Below, one piece after another: positions 26,603 through 35,514 of a stretch of 64,000 nt of DNA. A program made the position numbers and the translations under genes. Within the stretch, counting starts at the first letter, position 1, and every line of letters begins with the position of its first letter. The DNA is from Planctomycetota bacterium (GTDB lineage: Bacteria > Planctomycetota > UBA1135). The notes under the pieces were generated by a model. The model worked only from the letters and a program-made list of their open reading frames with translations. It made no database searches and was not told the origin of the DNA. Location of the stretch: NCBI GenBank assembly GCA_024229395.1, contig JAAESM010000003.1, positions 37,401-101,400 of the forward strand, given 5' to 3'.

Positions 26603-29299
26603 ATGTTGCCATCGCTTCCCCATGAGCCTCACAAGATCAAGACGGTACGTCGGGTCTTATTCCCCAGTGTCGAAGAGCGGCGCCGCAATCTGGCCAAGGC
26701 GCACTTCAACGTCTTCAACCTGACACCCTCCCAAATCGCTTTCGATATGTGCTCTTTGGGCACATCGGCGATGACGCAGGAGCAATTGTCGGGCCAGTTC
26801 GTAGGGGATGAAGCTTATGCCGGTGCGCGTAACTTCGAGAACCTGGAAGCCGCTGTGCAAGAGGTCTTTGGCCACAGTTACATCTGCCCAACGCACAATA
26901 TCCTCGGATGCGTGAAGTTAGTGGTGGCCACCATGGTGCCGGCCGGAACGGAGATTCCATCCAACGCGCGCACCCGCACCGATATCCTCACGCCGCAGAA
27001 TGTGAATGTGGTCGATGTGCGTGATAAGCGTGAAGAGGTCTTCACCGGTAACGTTGACCTTCAGCGTTTGGAAAGTGTCTTGCAGACTGGGCAAGCTGCG
27101 ATCATTGGCTTGCAGATGTTTGCCGACGGCCAGCATCCGATTTCGATGGACAACTTGCGTTCGGTGCGTTTGTTGGCTGATCGCTTCGGCAAGCGCGTGG
27201 TCTTGGATCTTTCGCGCGTGATCGAGAACGCTTGGTACATCCAGCGCCACGAGGCCGGCATGGCCAACTTGAGCATTGCGCAGATTGTCAAAGATATTGC
27301 CAAGAACACGCACATCCTGCAGCTCGATGCAGCACAGGATCCGAAATGCCCATCCGGTGGCTTGCTCGCAACCGATAACCCGCAAGACCACGAGGCCTTC
27401 CGCAACGAGGTCGTGGTCTATGAAGGCTTGCATACCTACGGCGGAATGGCCGGACGCACCATGGAGATGTTCGCGCGCGGATTGCGCGAGATGTGCATCG
27501 AAGAAGAAGTGCAGTGGGTGATGCAGGAGACCGAACGTTTCTGTGCGCGCATGATCGACGGCGGCGTTCCACTGGAGCGCGGTTGCGATGGCGCTTACAT
27601 CAAGGCCGATGAGTTCCTGCCGCACTTGAAACAGCATCAACAGGATGCCTTCTCGTCGGCGTTGTACTTGATCAGCGGCGTACGCGCCTTGGCCCATGGT
27701 TGGGTAGGGCGTGATAACTATGTGCCGGTGCAGATTCCGCGCCTGGCCATGACTTCGCGGCAGCTCGATCAAGTTGGCAACTCCATCATTCGTCTCTACC
27801 AGCAGCGCGAGTTGGTCTCGCCTTTGGAAGTCATCGAGAGCGGCAACTGGCGCGATCAAATGAGTTACCGCGGTTTGTTCCCGGACCTCAACTACTTCGA
27901 GTTCGATACCTATCCTTTCACCATCCACACGGTGGAACGGATCGCCACTTTGAGTAAGGAGCAACGCAGGAAAGCCATCGAGGAAGCGGGTTACAACACC
28001 TTCCTGCTGCGCTCCGCTGATGTGACCATTGACTTGCTGACCGACTCCGGCACTTCCGCCATGAGCACCAATCAATGGGCCGCATACGCCGCCGCCAAGG
28101 CCACACCCGCTACCTCCGATGCCTACTTGGAGTTGGTCGCAGCATTGCAGGAAGCCACCGGTTATGAGCACATCATTCCAACCCACCAAGGTCGTGCGGC
28201 GGAACAGATCCTTTCCGAGATTATGATCAAGCCAGGTCAGTTAGTGCCTGGCAATATGTACTTCACGACCACCAAGCTGCACCAGGAAATCGTCGGTGGC
28301 GTGTTCGCCGACGTGATCGTCGATGAGGCGCACCATCCGCAGAGTGATTTCTTGTGGAAGGGCAACATTGACCTCGACAAGCTTAAGGCGCTGGTCGAAA
28401 AACATGGCGCCGACAAGATTGCTTACATCAGTTTCGAGCATTCGGTCAACATGGCCGGTGGTCAGCCTGTATCGATGGACAATATGCGTGAGGTCTATGG
28501 CTATTGCAGTGCGCTGAACATTCCGGTGTTCTTCGATGCCACACGTATGGTCGAGAATGCTTACATGATCCAGACGCGCGATCCGCATTACGCCAACACC
28601 AAAGTGCGCGAGATCCTGCTCGAGATGTTGTTGTACGGCGACGGTTGCACCGTTTCCGGAAAGAAGGATTTCTTGATCAACATAGGTGGTCTGTTGGCCT
28701 TCAAGGACAACAAATCTTGGGCGAAGTATGCGCAAGAACGCCTGCGCGTTTATGAAGGCAACATCACTGATGGTGGTTTGTCGACCGGCGATCTTGCCGC
28801 GATTGCGGTGGGAGTCAACGAGATGTTGGATGACGCCTACATTCGCGCGCGCGTACGGCAGACCGCGGCACTGGGGCAGATGCTGATTGATGCCGACGTG
28901 CCAATCGTCACACCTCCGGGAAGTCATGCGATCTTCATTGACGTAAAGCAGTTCCTGCCACATGTCGATCAAGATGAATATCCCGCGCAGCGTTTGGCTG
29001 CCGAGATCTATGTTGAGACTGGTGTGCGTCCGATGGAGCGCGGCAATGTTTCGAAGGGGCGCAATCCACAGACGGGCGAGAACTATCGCCCTGAGTTGGA
29101 GTTGGTGCGCCTGACCATTCCACGTCGGGTCTACACGCGTGACCACATGCGTGCGGTTGCCGATGGCATCATCAATCTGTACAAGAAGCGCGAGACCATC
29201 GGTGGTCTGAACTGTGTCTACGAGCCAGAAAAGTTGCGCTTCTTCCAAGGGCGGTTTGAAGCTCTACCGGTCAGAGTGCCGGAGGAGTTGGCCCATTAG
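26603..29299 (+). CDS. double-length tryptophanase-like PLP protein with a degenerate first copy
   Basis: 898 residues, about twice a normal tryptophanase. Both halves align internally. The C-terminal half (from ~430) has the PLP lysine region SGKKDFLINIGG (Lys687/Lys688) and FDATRMVENAYM. The N-terminal half keeps LDLSRVIENAWYI and HTYGGMAGR, but its equivalent of SGKKD reads AAQDPKCPSGG. The lysine position is Ala/Gln there, unless Lys248 is shifted to replace it. Active beta-elimination on tryptophan or a related amino acid is likely only in the C-terminal half. The start at ATG 26603 has GAGGA upstream. Divergent from apbE. Confidence 0.85.
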   Translation: MLPSLPHEPHKIKTVRRVLFPSVEERRRNLAKAHFNVFNLTPSQIAFDMCSLGTSAMTQEQLSGQFVGDEAYAGARNFENLEAAVQEVFGHSYICPTHNILGCVKLVVATMVPAGTEIPSNARTRTDILTPQNVNVVDVRDKREEVFTGNVDLQRLESVLQTGQAAIIGLQMFADGQHPISMDNLRSVRLLADRFGKRVVLDLSRVIENAWYIQRHEAGMANLSIAQIVKDIAKNTHILQLDAAQDPKCPSGGLLATDNPQDHEAFRNEVVVYEGLHTYGGMAGRTMEMFARGLREMCIEEEVQWVMQETERFCARMIDGGVPLERGCDGAYIKADEFLPHLKQHQQDAFSSALYLISGVRALAHGWVGRDNYVPVQIPRLAMTSRQLDQVGNSIIRLYQQRELVSPLEVIESGNWRDQMSYRGLFPDLNYFEFDTYPFTIHTVERIATLSKEQRRKAIEEAGYNTFLLRSADVTIDLLTDSGTSAMSTNQWAAYAAAKATPATSDAYLELVAALQEATGYEHIIPTHQGRAAEQILSEIMIKPGQLVPGNMYFTTTKLHQEIVGGVFADVIVDEAHHPQSDFLWKGNIDLDKLKALVEKHGADKIAYISFEHSVNMAGGQPVSMDNMREVYGYCSALNIPVFFDATRMVENAYMIQTRDPHYANTKVREILLEMLLYGDGCTVSGKKDFLINIGGLLAFKDNKSWAKYAQERLRVYEGNITDGGLSTGDLAAIAVGVNEMLDDAYIRARVRQTAALGQMLIDADVPIVTPPGSHAIFIDVKQFLPHVDQDEYPAQRLAAEIYVETGVRPMERGNVSKGRNPQTGENYRPELELVRLTIPRRVYTRDHMRAVADGIINLYKKRETIGGLNCVYEPEKLRFFQGRFEALPVRVPEELAH

Positions 29300-29393
29300 G
29301 GGAGTCTGGTCCACTTGCAGTGTGGATCGGAGCCCTCAGAGAAGAGATGGATTCGGTTGATTCGGGGGGATCAGCCGAGAAGCTAGCAAGAGA

Positions 29394-29425
29394 AAGGCCG
29401 GCGCTCAATACGGAGCGCCGGCCTT
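29394..29425. terminator. hairpin after the tryptophanase-like gene
   Basis: A perfect 13-bp stem (29394-29406 with 29413-29425) with a 6-nt loop, 94 nt past the stop of the tryptophanase-like gene and 77 nt before the next start. No T tract follows on the plus strand. Confidence 0.5.
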
Positions 29426-29502
29426 ACGCCGTTCTGCGGCTTCTTGGAGAGACGGAGGCGCATCTTCTTGACCGCTTCTGATTCGCTCGGAATAATCGCA
29501 GC

Positions 29503-31053
29503 ATGCTTTCTTTCCACCTCGCATTCCTTTTGGTCCTTCCGCAGGCCGGCGCAGAGAACCTTCCACAAAGCGGGTTAGAGGCACTGCCGCCGGTGACTGC
29601 AACTCCAAAGCTCGGTCCAGCAACCGAGATCCTTGCCAACGGTTCGTCGATCGGTGTCATCACCGGGCATGCCGCACCGTTGGTCTATGACTATGACAAG
29701 GATGGCGTGAAGGATTTGATCGTAGGGGAATACGGCAGCGGCGAAGAGAAAGGTCGCGCGCGCATCTACTTGAACAAAGGCAGCAACCTTAAGCCTTCCT
29801 TCAAGGAGTTCACTTATCTGAAGGCGGCAGGCAATTTCGCCAGCGTGCCAAGCTCATGATGCATCGGTTTCGATCCACAGTTCGTGGATCTCAACGGTGA
29901 TGACATCGATGACGTGATTTCTGGTCAGTACAGCCCGGCAGTCGTCAATGTTTGGATGGGCAGTAAGGATGGCTTTGGCAAAGGCAGCATGATTCCTGAG
30001 GTCGCCTTTGGTTTCTCCACTTCGATCGAAGACATCCCGAAACTATCGGGCCAAACGCAGCCGCAAATGATGGCTACCACCAACTTCGCCGATTGGGATG
30101 GTGATGGTGATTACGACATGATCGTCGGCGATGTACGAGGCGGCGTCAGCCTTGCGATCAATGAAGGCAGCGCCACCGAACCTAAGTTCGGCAAACGCAC
30201 TTCTCTAAAAATCGGTGATAAGCCAATGAGGTGCGCCGGTAAGAGTGATCCGATGGCGGTCGACTGGGATGGCGATGGCTTGCTCGATATCCTCGCTGGC
30301 ACCGAGGCCGGTGACGTCTTCTTCTTCCGTCGCTTAGCTGATGGTGGCTTCGCTACGCCGGTATCCGCACTGTCGGGTAAGGCGCGCAGCACCAGCCACC
30401 GAGAAGTCAACGCTGCGCTGAAGGAAGAGGGTTTCGACTTCGGCTACCGCCTGCGCATTGGCGTGAGTGATTGGAATGAAGACGGCCACCTGGACCTCTT
30501 GATCGGCAACTGCTTCACCGATGAGGAGGAGCGCACCAGCAGCAAGGTTTATGTGTTGCTGCGTCAGCCTGATTCGAGCACAGCGCAGGCGGCAGCTGCT
30601 GTGAACCGAGGTGGGTTGCGTCAGGAGATGCATAACCCTGAGCCGCAAGTCAGTGATCAAGAGCCAGCAGCCTTCAATGCCGTGCTGGTGGTGGATGAAA
30701 ACAACCCCAATGCTGGTTTGATCTTGGTGCGTGGAAAGGTGGCCGCGGACTGGCATCTCTACGCTGGCTTGCCAGAGGACTCGCCTTACCAGCTCACCGA
30801 ACTCAGCTTGACTTTGCCAAGCGGAGTTACGGCGGACGGCGATTGGGTGCTGCCAGCCGGCATGCCTAAGAAACCCGGCTCGAAGATACTCTACTGGAGC
30901 AACGACCTCATCTTCAGTCACCGTATCACGGCCACCAGCCCGCTGGATGCCTCCACGATTAAGGCCTACGTCGACTACCAAGTCTGTGACGAGCACATGT
31001 GCTTCCCACCGACGCAGGTCGAGCTACCGTTGAGCCTGTCGAAGAATATTTGA
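29503..31053 (+). CDS. candidate selenoprotein: secreted FG-GAP/VCBS protein with C-terminal DsbD-N-like domain
   Basis: One frame of 516 residues if the TGA at 29857-29859 (codon 119) is read through. Both sides are clearly the same protein: FG-GAP/VCBS-type calcium-binding repeats before (VYDYDKDGVKDLIVGEYG) and after (FVDLNGDDIDDVISGQY, FADWDGDGDYDMIVGD). The C-terminus (from ~385) resembles the N-terminal domain of DsbD (ADWHLYAGLPEDSPYQL ... VDYQVCDEHMCFPP). The TGA is followed by a Cys codon, giving S-U-C. A perfect hairpin begins 12 nt after the TGA. A signal peptide is present. If not selenocysteine, the gene is a nonsense pseudogene. Confidence 0.65.
29867..29895 (+). promoter_or_regulatory. 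bacterial SECIS-like hairpin just after the in-frame TGA
   Basis: GATCCAC (29872-29878) and GTGGATC (29884-29890) pair perfectly around the loop AGTTC, whose second base is G. GTT (29867-29869) and AAC (29893-29895) extend the stem below a 2x2 internal loop. The loop starts 19 nt after the TGA. Known bacterial SECIS elements have a short apical loop ~16-37 nt downstream of UGA with a G in its first two bases, so this fits. Confidence 0.6.
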
Positions 31054-31132
31054 GGGTAACTGGCCGCGGCGGCACCTATATATCAAGCGGGTTGCGTTGC
31101 CGCCGTCTAGGCCGATATGAAACAGGGGAGGT

Positions 31133-31250
31133 GGATCATACTTTTTCCTTTTCAATCCGGCTTGGGTCCAGTCTTGACGCAATCCGTCTTACCTGGACAA
31201 AGGTTTTTATTGATCCATCCCTAGCCGGAAAAAGGAAGGCCCACGTTCTT
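31133..31250 (+). other. 336-bp intergenic stretch with possible structured RNA
   Basis: Between 31054 and 31389 there is no convincing gene. The stretch holds several overlapping inverted repeats: GGATCA (31133) with TGATCC (31211); TCCTTTTCAATCCGGCT (31146-31162) with AGCCGGAAAAAGGA (31223-31236); GTCCAG (31166) with CTGGAC (31193). The first and second pairings exclude or cross each other, as in switching leaders. The last overlaps the foot of a strong terminator. This could be a small RNA or an attenuator, but no known riboswitch class is recognised. Confidence 0.3.
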
Positions 31251-31271
31251 AACGGGACGTGGGCCTTTTTT
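31236..31271 (+). terminator. rho-independent terminator
   Basis: The stem AAGGCCCACGT (31236-31246) pairs with ACGTGGGCCTT (31257-31267) and can be extended by two pairs; a run of T follows to 31271. It terminates transcription from the FG-GAP/DsbD-N gene or from a small RNA upstream. Confidence 0.8.
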
Positions 31272-31389
31272 CGTTGCCCCAGAGGGGAGGAATGGGAGCA
31301 ATCGTGAAGGAAGTTGGATTCGCCCCTATAGTAGAAATTGCACTCTTCATGTTGATTTCCCCTCGACCCCTCCACCCTTTGTACATCTC

Positions 31390-32182
31390 ATGAAGACCCT
31401 TTTCCTTTCCTCGTTACTTGTTTTCGGATGCGCGTCTTCAAGTTTCGCTCAATTCATTGATGTGAATCAGCCCTTGTCGACCATGGCAGTGGCTCAGATG
31501 GATTCCACTGGCGTTGGCCAGACCTTCATTCCAACCGAATACACATGTTCCGGCGCTGGAGTGCGCATGGGCAACTTTGGTACCGGCGGGCAATTAGCCA
31601 TCGAGCAGTGGACAGACCTGCCAACCCAAGGCGGTGTCATGATCGCTTCTGGTGATACTGGAGCCAGCAATGCCATGCCGAACGCCTGGGTCGACATCAG
31701 TTAGCCTCCGGTGTTCGTGACTCCGGGGCAAACCTATTACTTGGATATCACATGCGGTGATTACGACATGTGGATCGACGGACATCACCCGGACCCATAT
31801 CCAGGCGGCCATTGCTACGCCAACAACTACACGCCCTACACCAGTCACGACTTGGCCTTCCGTACCTGGGCAGTGGAAACCACAGTCGACCTTTACGTGC
31901 TTGGAGTGCCTGGCACGGTGATGAGTTCCCAGATCAATGGTGCTACTCCAAGTGGACCAGTGGCTTATGCCTACGCCTTTGGTACCGGTGTTCATGGTGT
32001 CTTCAACATCTTCACGGCGGAATACGTCTACTTTGACTTGAGCTCCGTCGGCTTCGGTACGACCCAGCTGTTCACCGCCAATGTTGCAGGTGCCTATCTG
32101 GAAACCCGAATGATTCCTCCTCGTGCACGTGCAGGCCGTGGATCTGTCCACCAATATGGTTAGCAACGTCGTTCCGCTTTAA
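31390..32182 (+). pseudogene. secreted protein gene with in-frame TAG and 3' frameshift
   Basis: MKTLFLSSLLVFGCASSSFAQ is a signal peptide. The frame reads to NAWVDIS, meets TAG at 31702-31704, and continues in the same frame with PPVFVTPGQTYYLDITCG. The context suggests TGG (Trp) changed to TAG. Near 32114 a second break occurs: removing one C from TTCC shifts into LLVHVQAVDLSTNMVSNVVPL, ending at TAA 32180-32182, a far more protein-like terminus than the nominal one. The product would be a ~260-residue exported beta-rich protein of unknown role. Pseudogene or sequencing errors. Confidence 0.65.
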
Positions 32183-32193
32183 TCCACAGAGCA

Positions 32194-32239
32194 AACAAAA
32201 AAGGCCCGCGCTCCTTGTAGAGCGCGGGCCATTTTTGTT
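32194..32239. terminator. bidirectional terminator between convergent genes
   Basis: An 11-bp GC-rich perfect stem (32203-32213 with 32220-32230) and a 6-nt loop, flanked by an A run on the left and a T run on the right. It serves the secreted-protein gene on the plus strand and nqrF on the minus strand. Confidence 0.88.
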
Positions 32240-32256
32240 GAGGAACTCAGGAGGTC

Positions 32257-33489
32257 TTAGCCGCCGAAGTCATCCAGGAAGATGTCTTCAGGCTCAACGC
32301 CCAAGTCACCGAGCATGTTGATCACCGCCGAGTTCATCATTGGTGGACCACACATGTAGTACTGACATTCCTCCGGAGCCTCGTGGTTAGCCAAGTAGCT
32401 ATCGAGCAACACCTGGTGAATGAAACCAGTCTTGCCCTTCCAATTGTCCTCTGGAAGAGGATCACTCAAGGCCAAGTGCCATTCGAAGTTCGGGAAATCC
32501 TTGGCGATCTCATCGAACTCTTCGACGTAGAAGGCCTCACGCAGTGAACGTGCGCCGTACCAGAAGGTCACCTTCTTGTCGGTCTTCAAGGTCTTGAACA
32601 AGTGCAACAAGTGCGAACGCATGGGAGCCATGCCAGCACCACCACCCACGAAGACCATCTCACGATCATTGTCCTTCAGGAAGAACTCACCGTAAGGGCC
32701 GGAGATGATGACCTTGTCGCCAGGCTTCTGGTTGAAGATGTAGCTGGAACCTTTACCGGTAGGCAAGCCTTCGGTGCGTGGCGGGGGAGTCGCGATCCGC
32801 ACATTCAACATGATGCGGTTGCCTTCGGCTGGGTACGAAGCCATGGAGTAAGCACGCTCAACGGTATCCGTGGTCGTGGAGTTGATGTTCCACAACTTGA
32901 AGGTGTCCCAGTCCTCGCGGTACTCGTTTTCGACCTCGAAGCCGGTGTAGTCGATGTTGTGCGGTGGAATCTCGATCTGGATGTAGCCACCAGACTCGTA
33001 GTTGATTTCCTCGCCTTCCGGCAACTGCACCACGAACTCCTTGATGAAGGTGGCCACGTTGCGGTTCGAGACCACTTCGCATTCCCACTTCTGCACGTTG
33101 AAGACCGATTCGTCGACCCGCAACTTCATGTCTTGCTTGATCTTGACCTGACAACCAAGCCGCCAGTTTTCCTTGGCCATGCCGCGGTTGATGTGCGTTT
33201 CTTCAGTAGGAAGCAGAGTGCCGCCACCTTCATCGATCTGCACCAGGCACTGACCGCAGGTTCCACCACCACCACAAGCGGATGGGATGAAGATCTTCTG
33301 CGACGACAGTGAGTTCAACACGGTATCGCCAGCCGGAATCGACATGGCGTCGGCATCTTTGCCATTGATGACCAGACTGACATTGCCGCTCGACACCAAC
33401 TTCGATTTGGCCGCGAGCAGAATGAACACGAGGGCGATCACGACGACTGAGAAGCCGCCGACACCCAGGAAGATTGTTGTGAAATCCAT
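32257..33489 (-). CDS. nqrF: Na+-translocating NADH:quinone reductase subunit F
   Basis: 410 residues: N-terminal membrane helix, a [2Fe-2S] ferredoxin domain with Cys72, Cys78, Cys81 and Cys113 ([11 protein letters not shown]), then an FAD domain with RAYSMASYP and an NADH domain ([22 protein letters not shown]). It is the NADH-oxidising entry point of Na+-NQR. Last gene of the nqrABCDEF operon, followed by a terminator. Confidence 0.97.
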   Translation of the reverse strand: MDFTTIFLGVGGFSVVVIALVFILLAAKSKLVSSGNVSLVINGKDADAMSIPAGDTVLNSLSSQKIFIPSACGGGGTCGQCLVQIDEGGGTLLPTEETHINRGMAKENWRLGCQVKIKQDMKLRVDESVFNVQKWECEVVSNRNVATFIKEFVVQLPEGEEINYESGGYIQIEIPPHNIDYTGFEVENEYREDWDTFKLWNINSTTTDTVERAYSMASYPAEGNRIMLNVRIATPPPRTEGLPTGKGSSYIFNQKPGDKVIISGPYGEFFLKDNDREMVFVGGGAGMAPMRSHLLHLFKTLKTDKKVTFWYGARSLREAFYVEEFDEIAKDFPNFEWHLALSDPLPEDNWKGKTGFIHQVLLDSYLANHEAPEECQYYMCGPPMMNSAVINMLGDLGVEPEDIFLDDFGG

Positions 33490-33506
33490 CGTTCGTTATC
33501 CGCTGC

Positions 33507-34121
33507 TTAGAGCTGGATGCCTCCGAAGATCGTGAAGCCCATGGCCATCAAGCCGGTGGTGATGAAGGTGATGCCCAGACCGCGCAAGCCGCCAGGAACA
33601 TTGGAGTACTTCATCTTTTCGCGAATCGCTGCAAGGGCCACAATCGCCAGGGCGAAGCCGACACCAGCGCCGACACCGAAGACGGTGCTTTCGACAGTGT
33701 TGTATTCGCGTTGCACCATCAGCAAGGAGCCGCCCAAGATGGCGCAGTTCACCGCGATCAGTGGCAGGAACACACCCAGCGCCCCGTAGAGGGCGGGGGA
33801 GTACTTGTCGATCGCCATCTCCACGATTTGCACCGCCGCTGCGATGGTGGCGATGAAGGCGATGAAGTTGAGGAAGGACAAATCGATGGTCAGAGCATCT
33901 TCACCGAGCAACCAGACCAAGGCACCCTTCTGAAGCAGGTACTTGTGGATCAAGTTGTTCAGTGGCGTGGTGATCGCCAACACGAAGACGACTGCCACAC
34001 CCAAACCGAGTGCGGTATCGACCTTCTTCGACACGGCCAAGAAAGAGCACATGCCAAGGAAGAACGCCAGTGCCATGTTCTCGATGAACAAGGACTTCAA
34101 GAACAGGTTGAGAAGTTCCAT
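33507..34121 (-). CDS. nqrE: Na+-NQR subunit E
   Basis: 204 residues, almost entirely membrane helices. It has the conserved [12 protein letters not shown] with a cysteine in the first pair of helices and [10 protein letters not shown] in the later half; these inverted cysteines hold the intramembrane iron centre together with NqrD. Start ATG 34121 abuts nqrD; nqrF follows after 17 nt. Confidence 0.97.
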   Translation of the reverse strand: MELLNLFLKSLFIENMALAFFLGMCSFLAVSKKVDTALGLGVAVVFVLAITTPLNNLIHKYLLQKGALVWLLGEDALTIDLSFLNFIAFIATIAAAVQIVEMAIDKYSPALYGALGVFLPLIAVNCAILGGSLLMVQREYNTVESTVFGVGAGVGFALAIVALAAIREKMKYSNVPGGLRGLGITFITTGLMAMGFTIFGGIQL

Positions 34122-34747
34122 TAGTTGCTCTCCTCCTGCAGCCCCTTAGAGGCGCTGCGCTGTACCCAGATGATCAAGCCGATGATGAAGAACGCACCAG
34201 GCGAAAGCACCATTAGGCCGTTGGGGTTGTACCAGCCACCGTTGGTGATGGTGGGCATCAACTCGTAACCCAGCAGCTTGCCGCTACCGAGCAACTCGCG
34301 CAGGCCCGCAACGATAATCAGGATGGCGGCATAACCCATGGAGTTGCCGAGGCCATCGAGGAAGGACTTGAATGGCGGGTTGGCCATTGCGAAGGCTTCC
34401 GCGCGGCCCATCACGATACAGTTGGTGATGATCAAGCCGACGAATACGGACAACTGCTTGCTGACTCCGAAGAGGTAAGCCTTCATCACTTGGTCAGCCA
34501 CGATCACCAACGATGCGATGATTGCCAGCTGCGTGATCACACGAATGCTGCCCGGGATCTTGTTACGCAGCAGTGAGATCACCACGTTTGATCCGACCAA
34601 CACGAAGGTCAGCGCAGCGCTCATCACCAAGGCCGTCTCCAGCTTGGTGGTCACTGCCAGCGCAGAACAGATACCCAGCACATGCAAGGTAATCGGGTTC
34701 TGGAAGTGGATGGGTCCAAGAAGGACTTCTTTGGTTTCCTTGTCCAT
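34121..34747 (-). CDS. nqrD: Na+-NQR subunit D
   Basis: 208 residues with six membrane helices. [20 protein letters not shown] and [16 protein letters not shown] carry the cysteines matching those of NqrE. With NqrE it forms the membrane Fe site and part of the sodium path. The gene overlaps its neighbours by a base at each end. Confidence 0.97.
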   Translation of the reverse strand: MDKETKEVLLGPIHFQNPITLHVLGICSALAVTTKLETALVMSAALTFVLVGSNVVISLLRNKIPGSIRVITQLAIIASLVIVADQVMKAYLFGVSKQLSVFVGLIITNCIVMGRAEAFAMANPPFKSFLDGLGNSMGYAAILIIVAGLRELLGSGKLLGYELMPTITNGGWYNPNGLMVLSPGAFFIIGLIIWVQRSASKGLQEESN

Positions 34748-35514
34748 TACTTTGCCTCCTTCTTGATGAAGGCACCGAAGCCTTCTTCGCCAAGCCAGGT
34801 CTGCACCGTGTAACCCACAGCGACCGACGTGATGGTGGCACCAGAGATGCCGTCGACATCATGGTTCGCATCCTTGGCCATGCCGCCTTTGGTCACGTTC
34901 AAGGCAGGCTCGCCAGCAGAGTTGTAGACCAGCTTGCCGTTCCAACGCTCCTTCCAGCGCGGGTTATCGATCTCGCCACCTAGGCCAGGAGTCTCACCAT
35001 GCTCGTAGAAGGTGATGCCCTTCACGGTCTGCAGGTCAGGCTCCAAAGCGATGTAGCCGTACATGGTTGACCAAAGGCCGTTGCCCCAGATCAAGAACAC
35101 ATAGCACTCATTGCCAGGGGAGGTGATCTTCATGACCTTCAGCTCGTTCGGGATGCGGCCGAGGCGCGCGCCCTTCGCGAAAGTGCTGGTGGTCTCGGTG
35201 CTCACGCTGCTGTTCTTGGCAGCCTTGATCACTGGCCCCGGGTCGATGTCTTCAGCTGGGCCGATGACGTCGCCGGTCTTGGTATCGATGAGCAGAGTCT
35301 CGACGTCGGCAAACATGGCTTCCGCCTCTTCCGCCGTTGGCGATGCGTCGGCCTCGAGCAGGCCGGCCACGCGCAGGATCTGCGTCTGCATGTCGAGTTT
35401 CTTGTTCGCTTCTTGGCGGTCCTTCAATGCCACGGCAGTGGAGGAGACGGCCAGCGAACAGACTAGGCAAAGCGCTAAGGCAAAGCCCACGATGTAACGG
35501 TTACTGAAGTCCAA
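34747..35514 (-). CDS. nqrC: Na+-NQR subunit C
   Basis: 255 residues: one N-terminal membrane helix and a periplasmic FMN-binding domain. The flavinylation motif is SGATITS, whose threonine receives FMN from ApbE. TPGLGGEI is also conserved. The start overlaps the end of nqrB by 14 nt. Confidence 0.97.
   Translation of the reverse strand: MDFSNRYIVGFALALCLVCSLAVSSTAVALKDRQEANKKLDMQTQILRVAGLLEADASPTAEEAEAMFADVETLLIDTKTGDVIGPAEDIDPGPVIKAAKNSSVSTETTSTFAKGARLGRIPNELKVMKITSPGNECYVFLIWGNGLWSTMYGYIALEPDLQTVKGITFYEHGETPGLGGEIDNPRWKERWNGKLVYNSAGEPALNVTKGGMAKDANHDVDGISGATITSVAVGYTVQTWLGEEGFGAFIKKEAK

Noticed and set aside
26918..28189. Minus-strand frame of 423 codons inside the tryptophanase-like gene
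   Set aside because: Complementary frame of a well-supported gene; composition is shadow-like.
31702..31704. TAG read as pyrrolysine
   Set aside because: TAG is the ordinary stop of many genes here (ccoP, the SafE-like gene, modified ends), no pyl genes are visible and the gene has another lesion.
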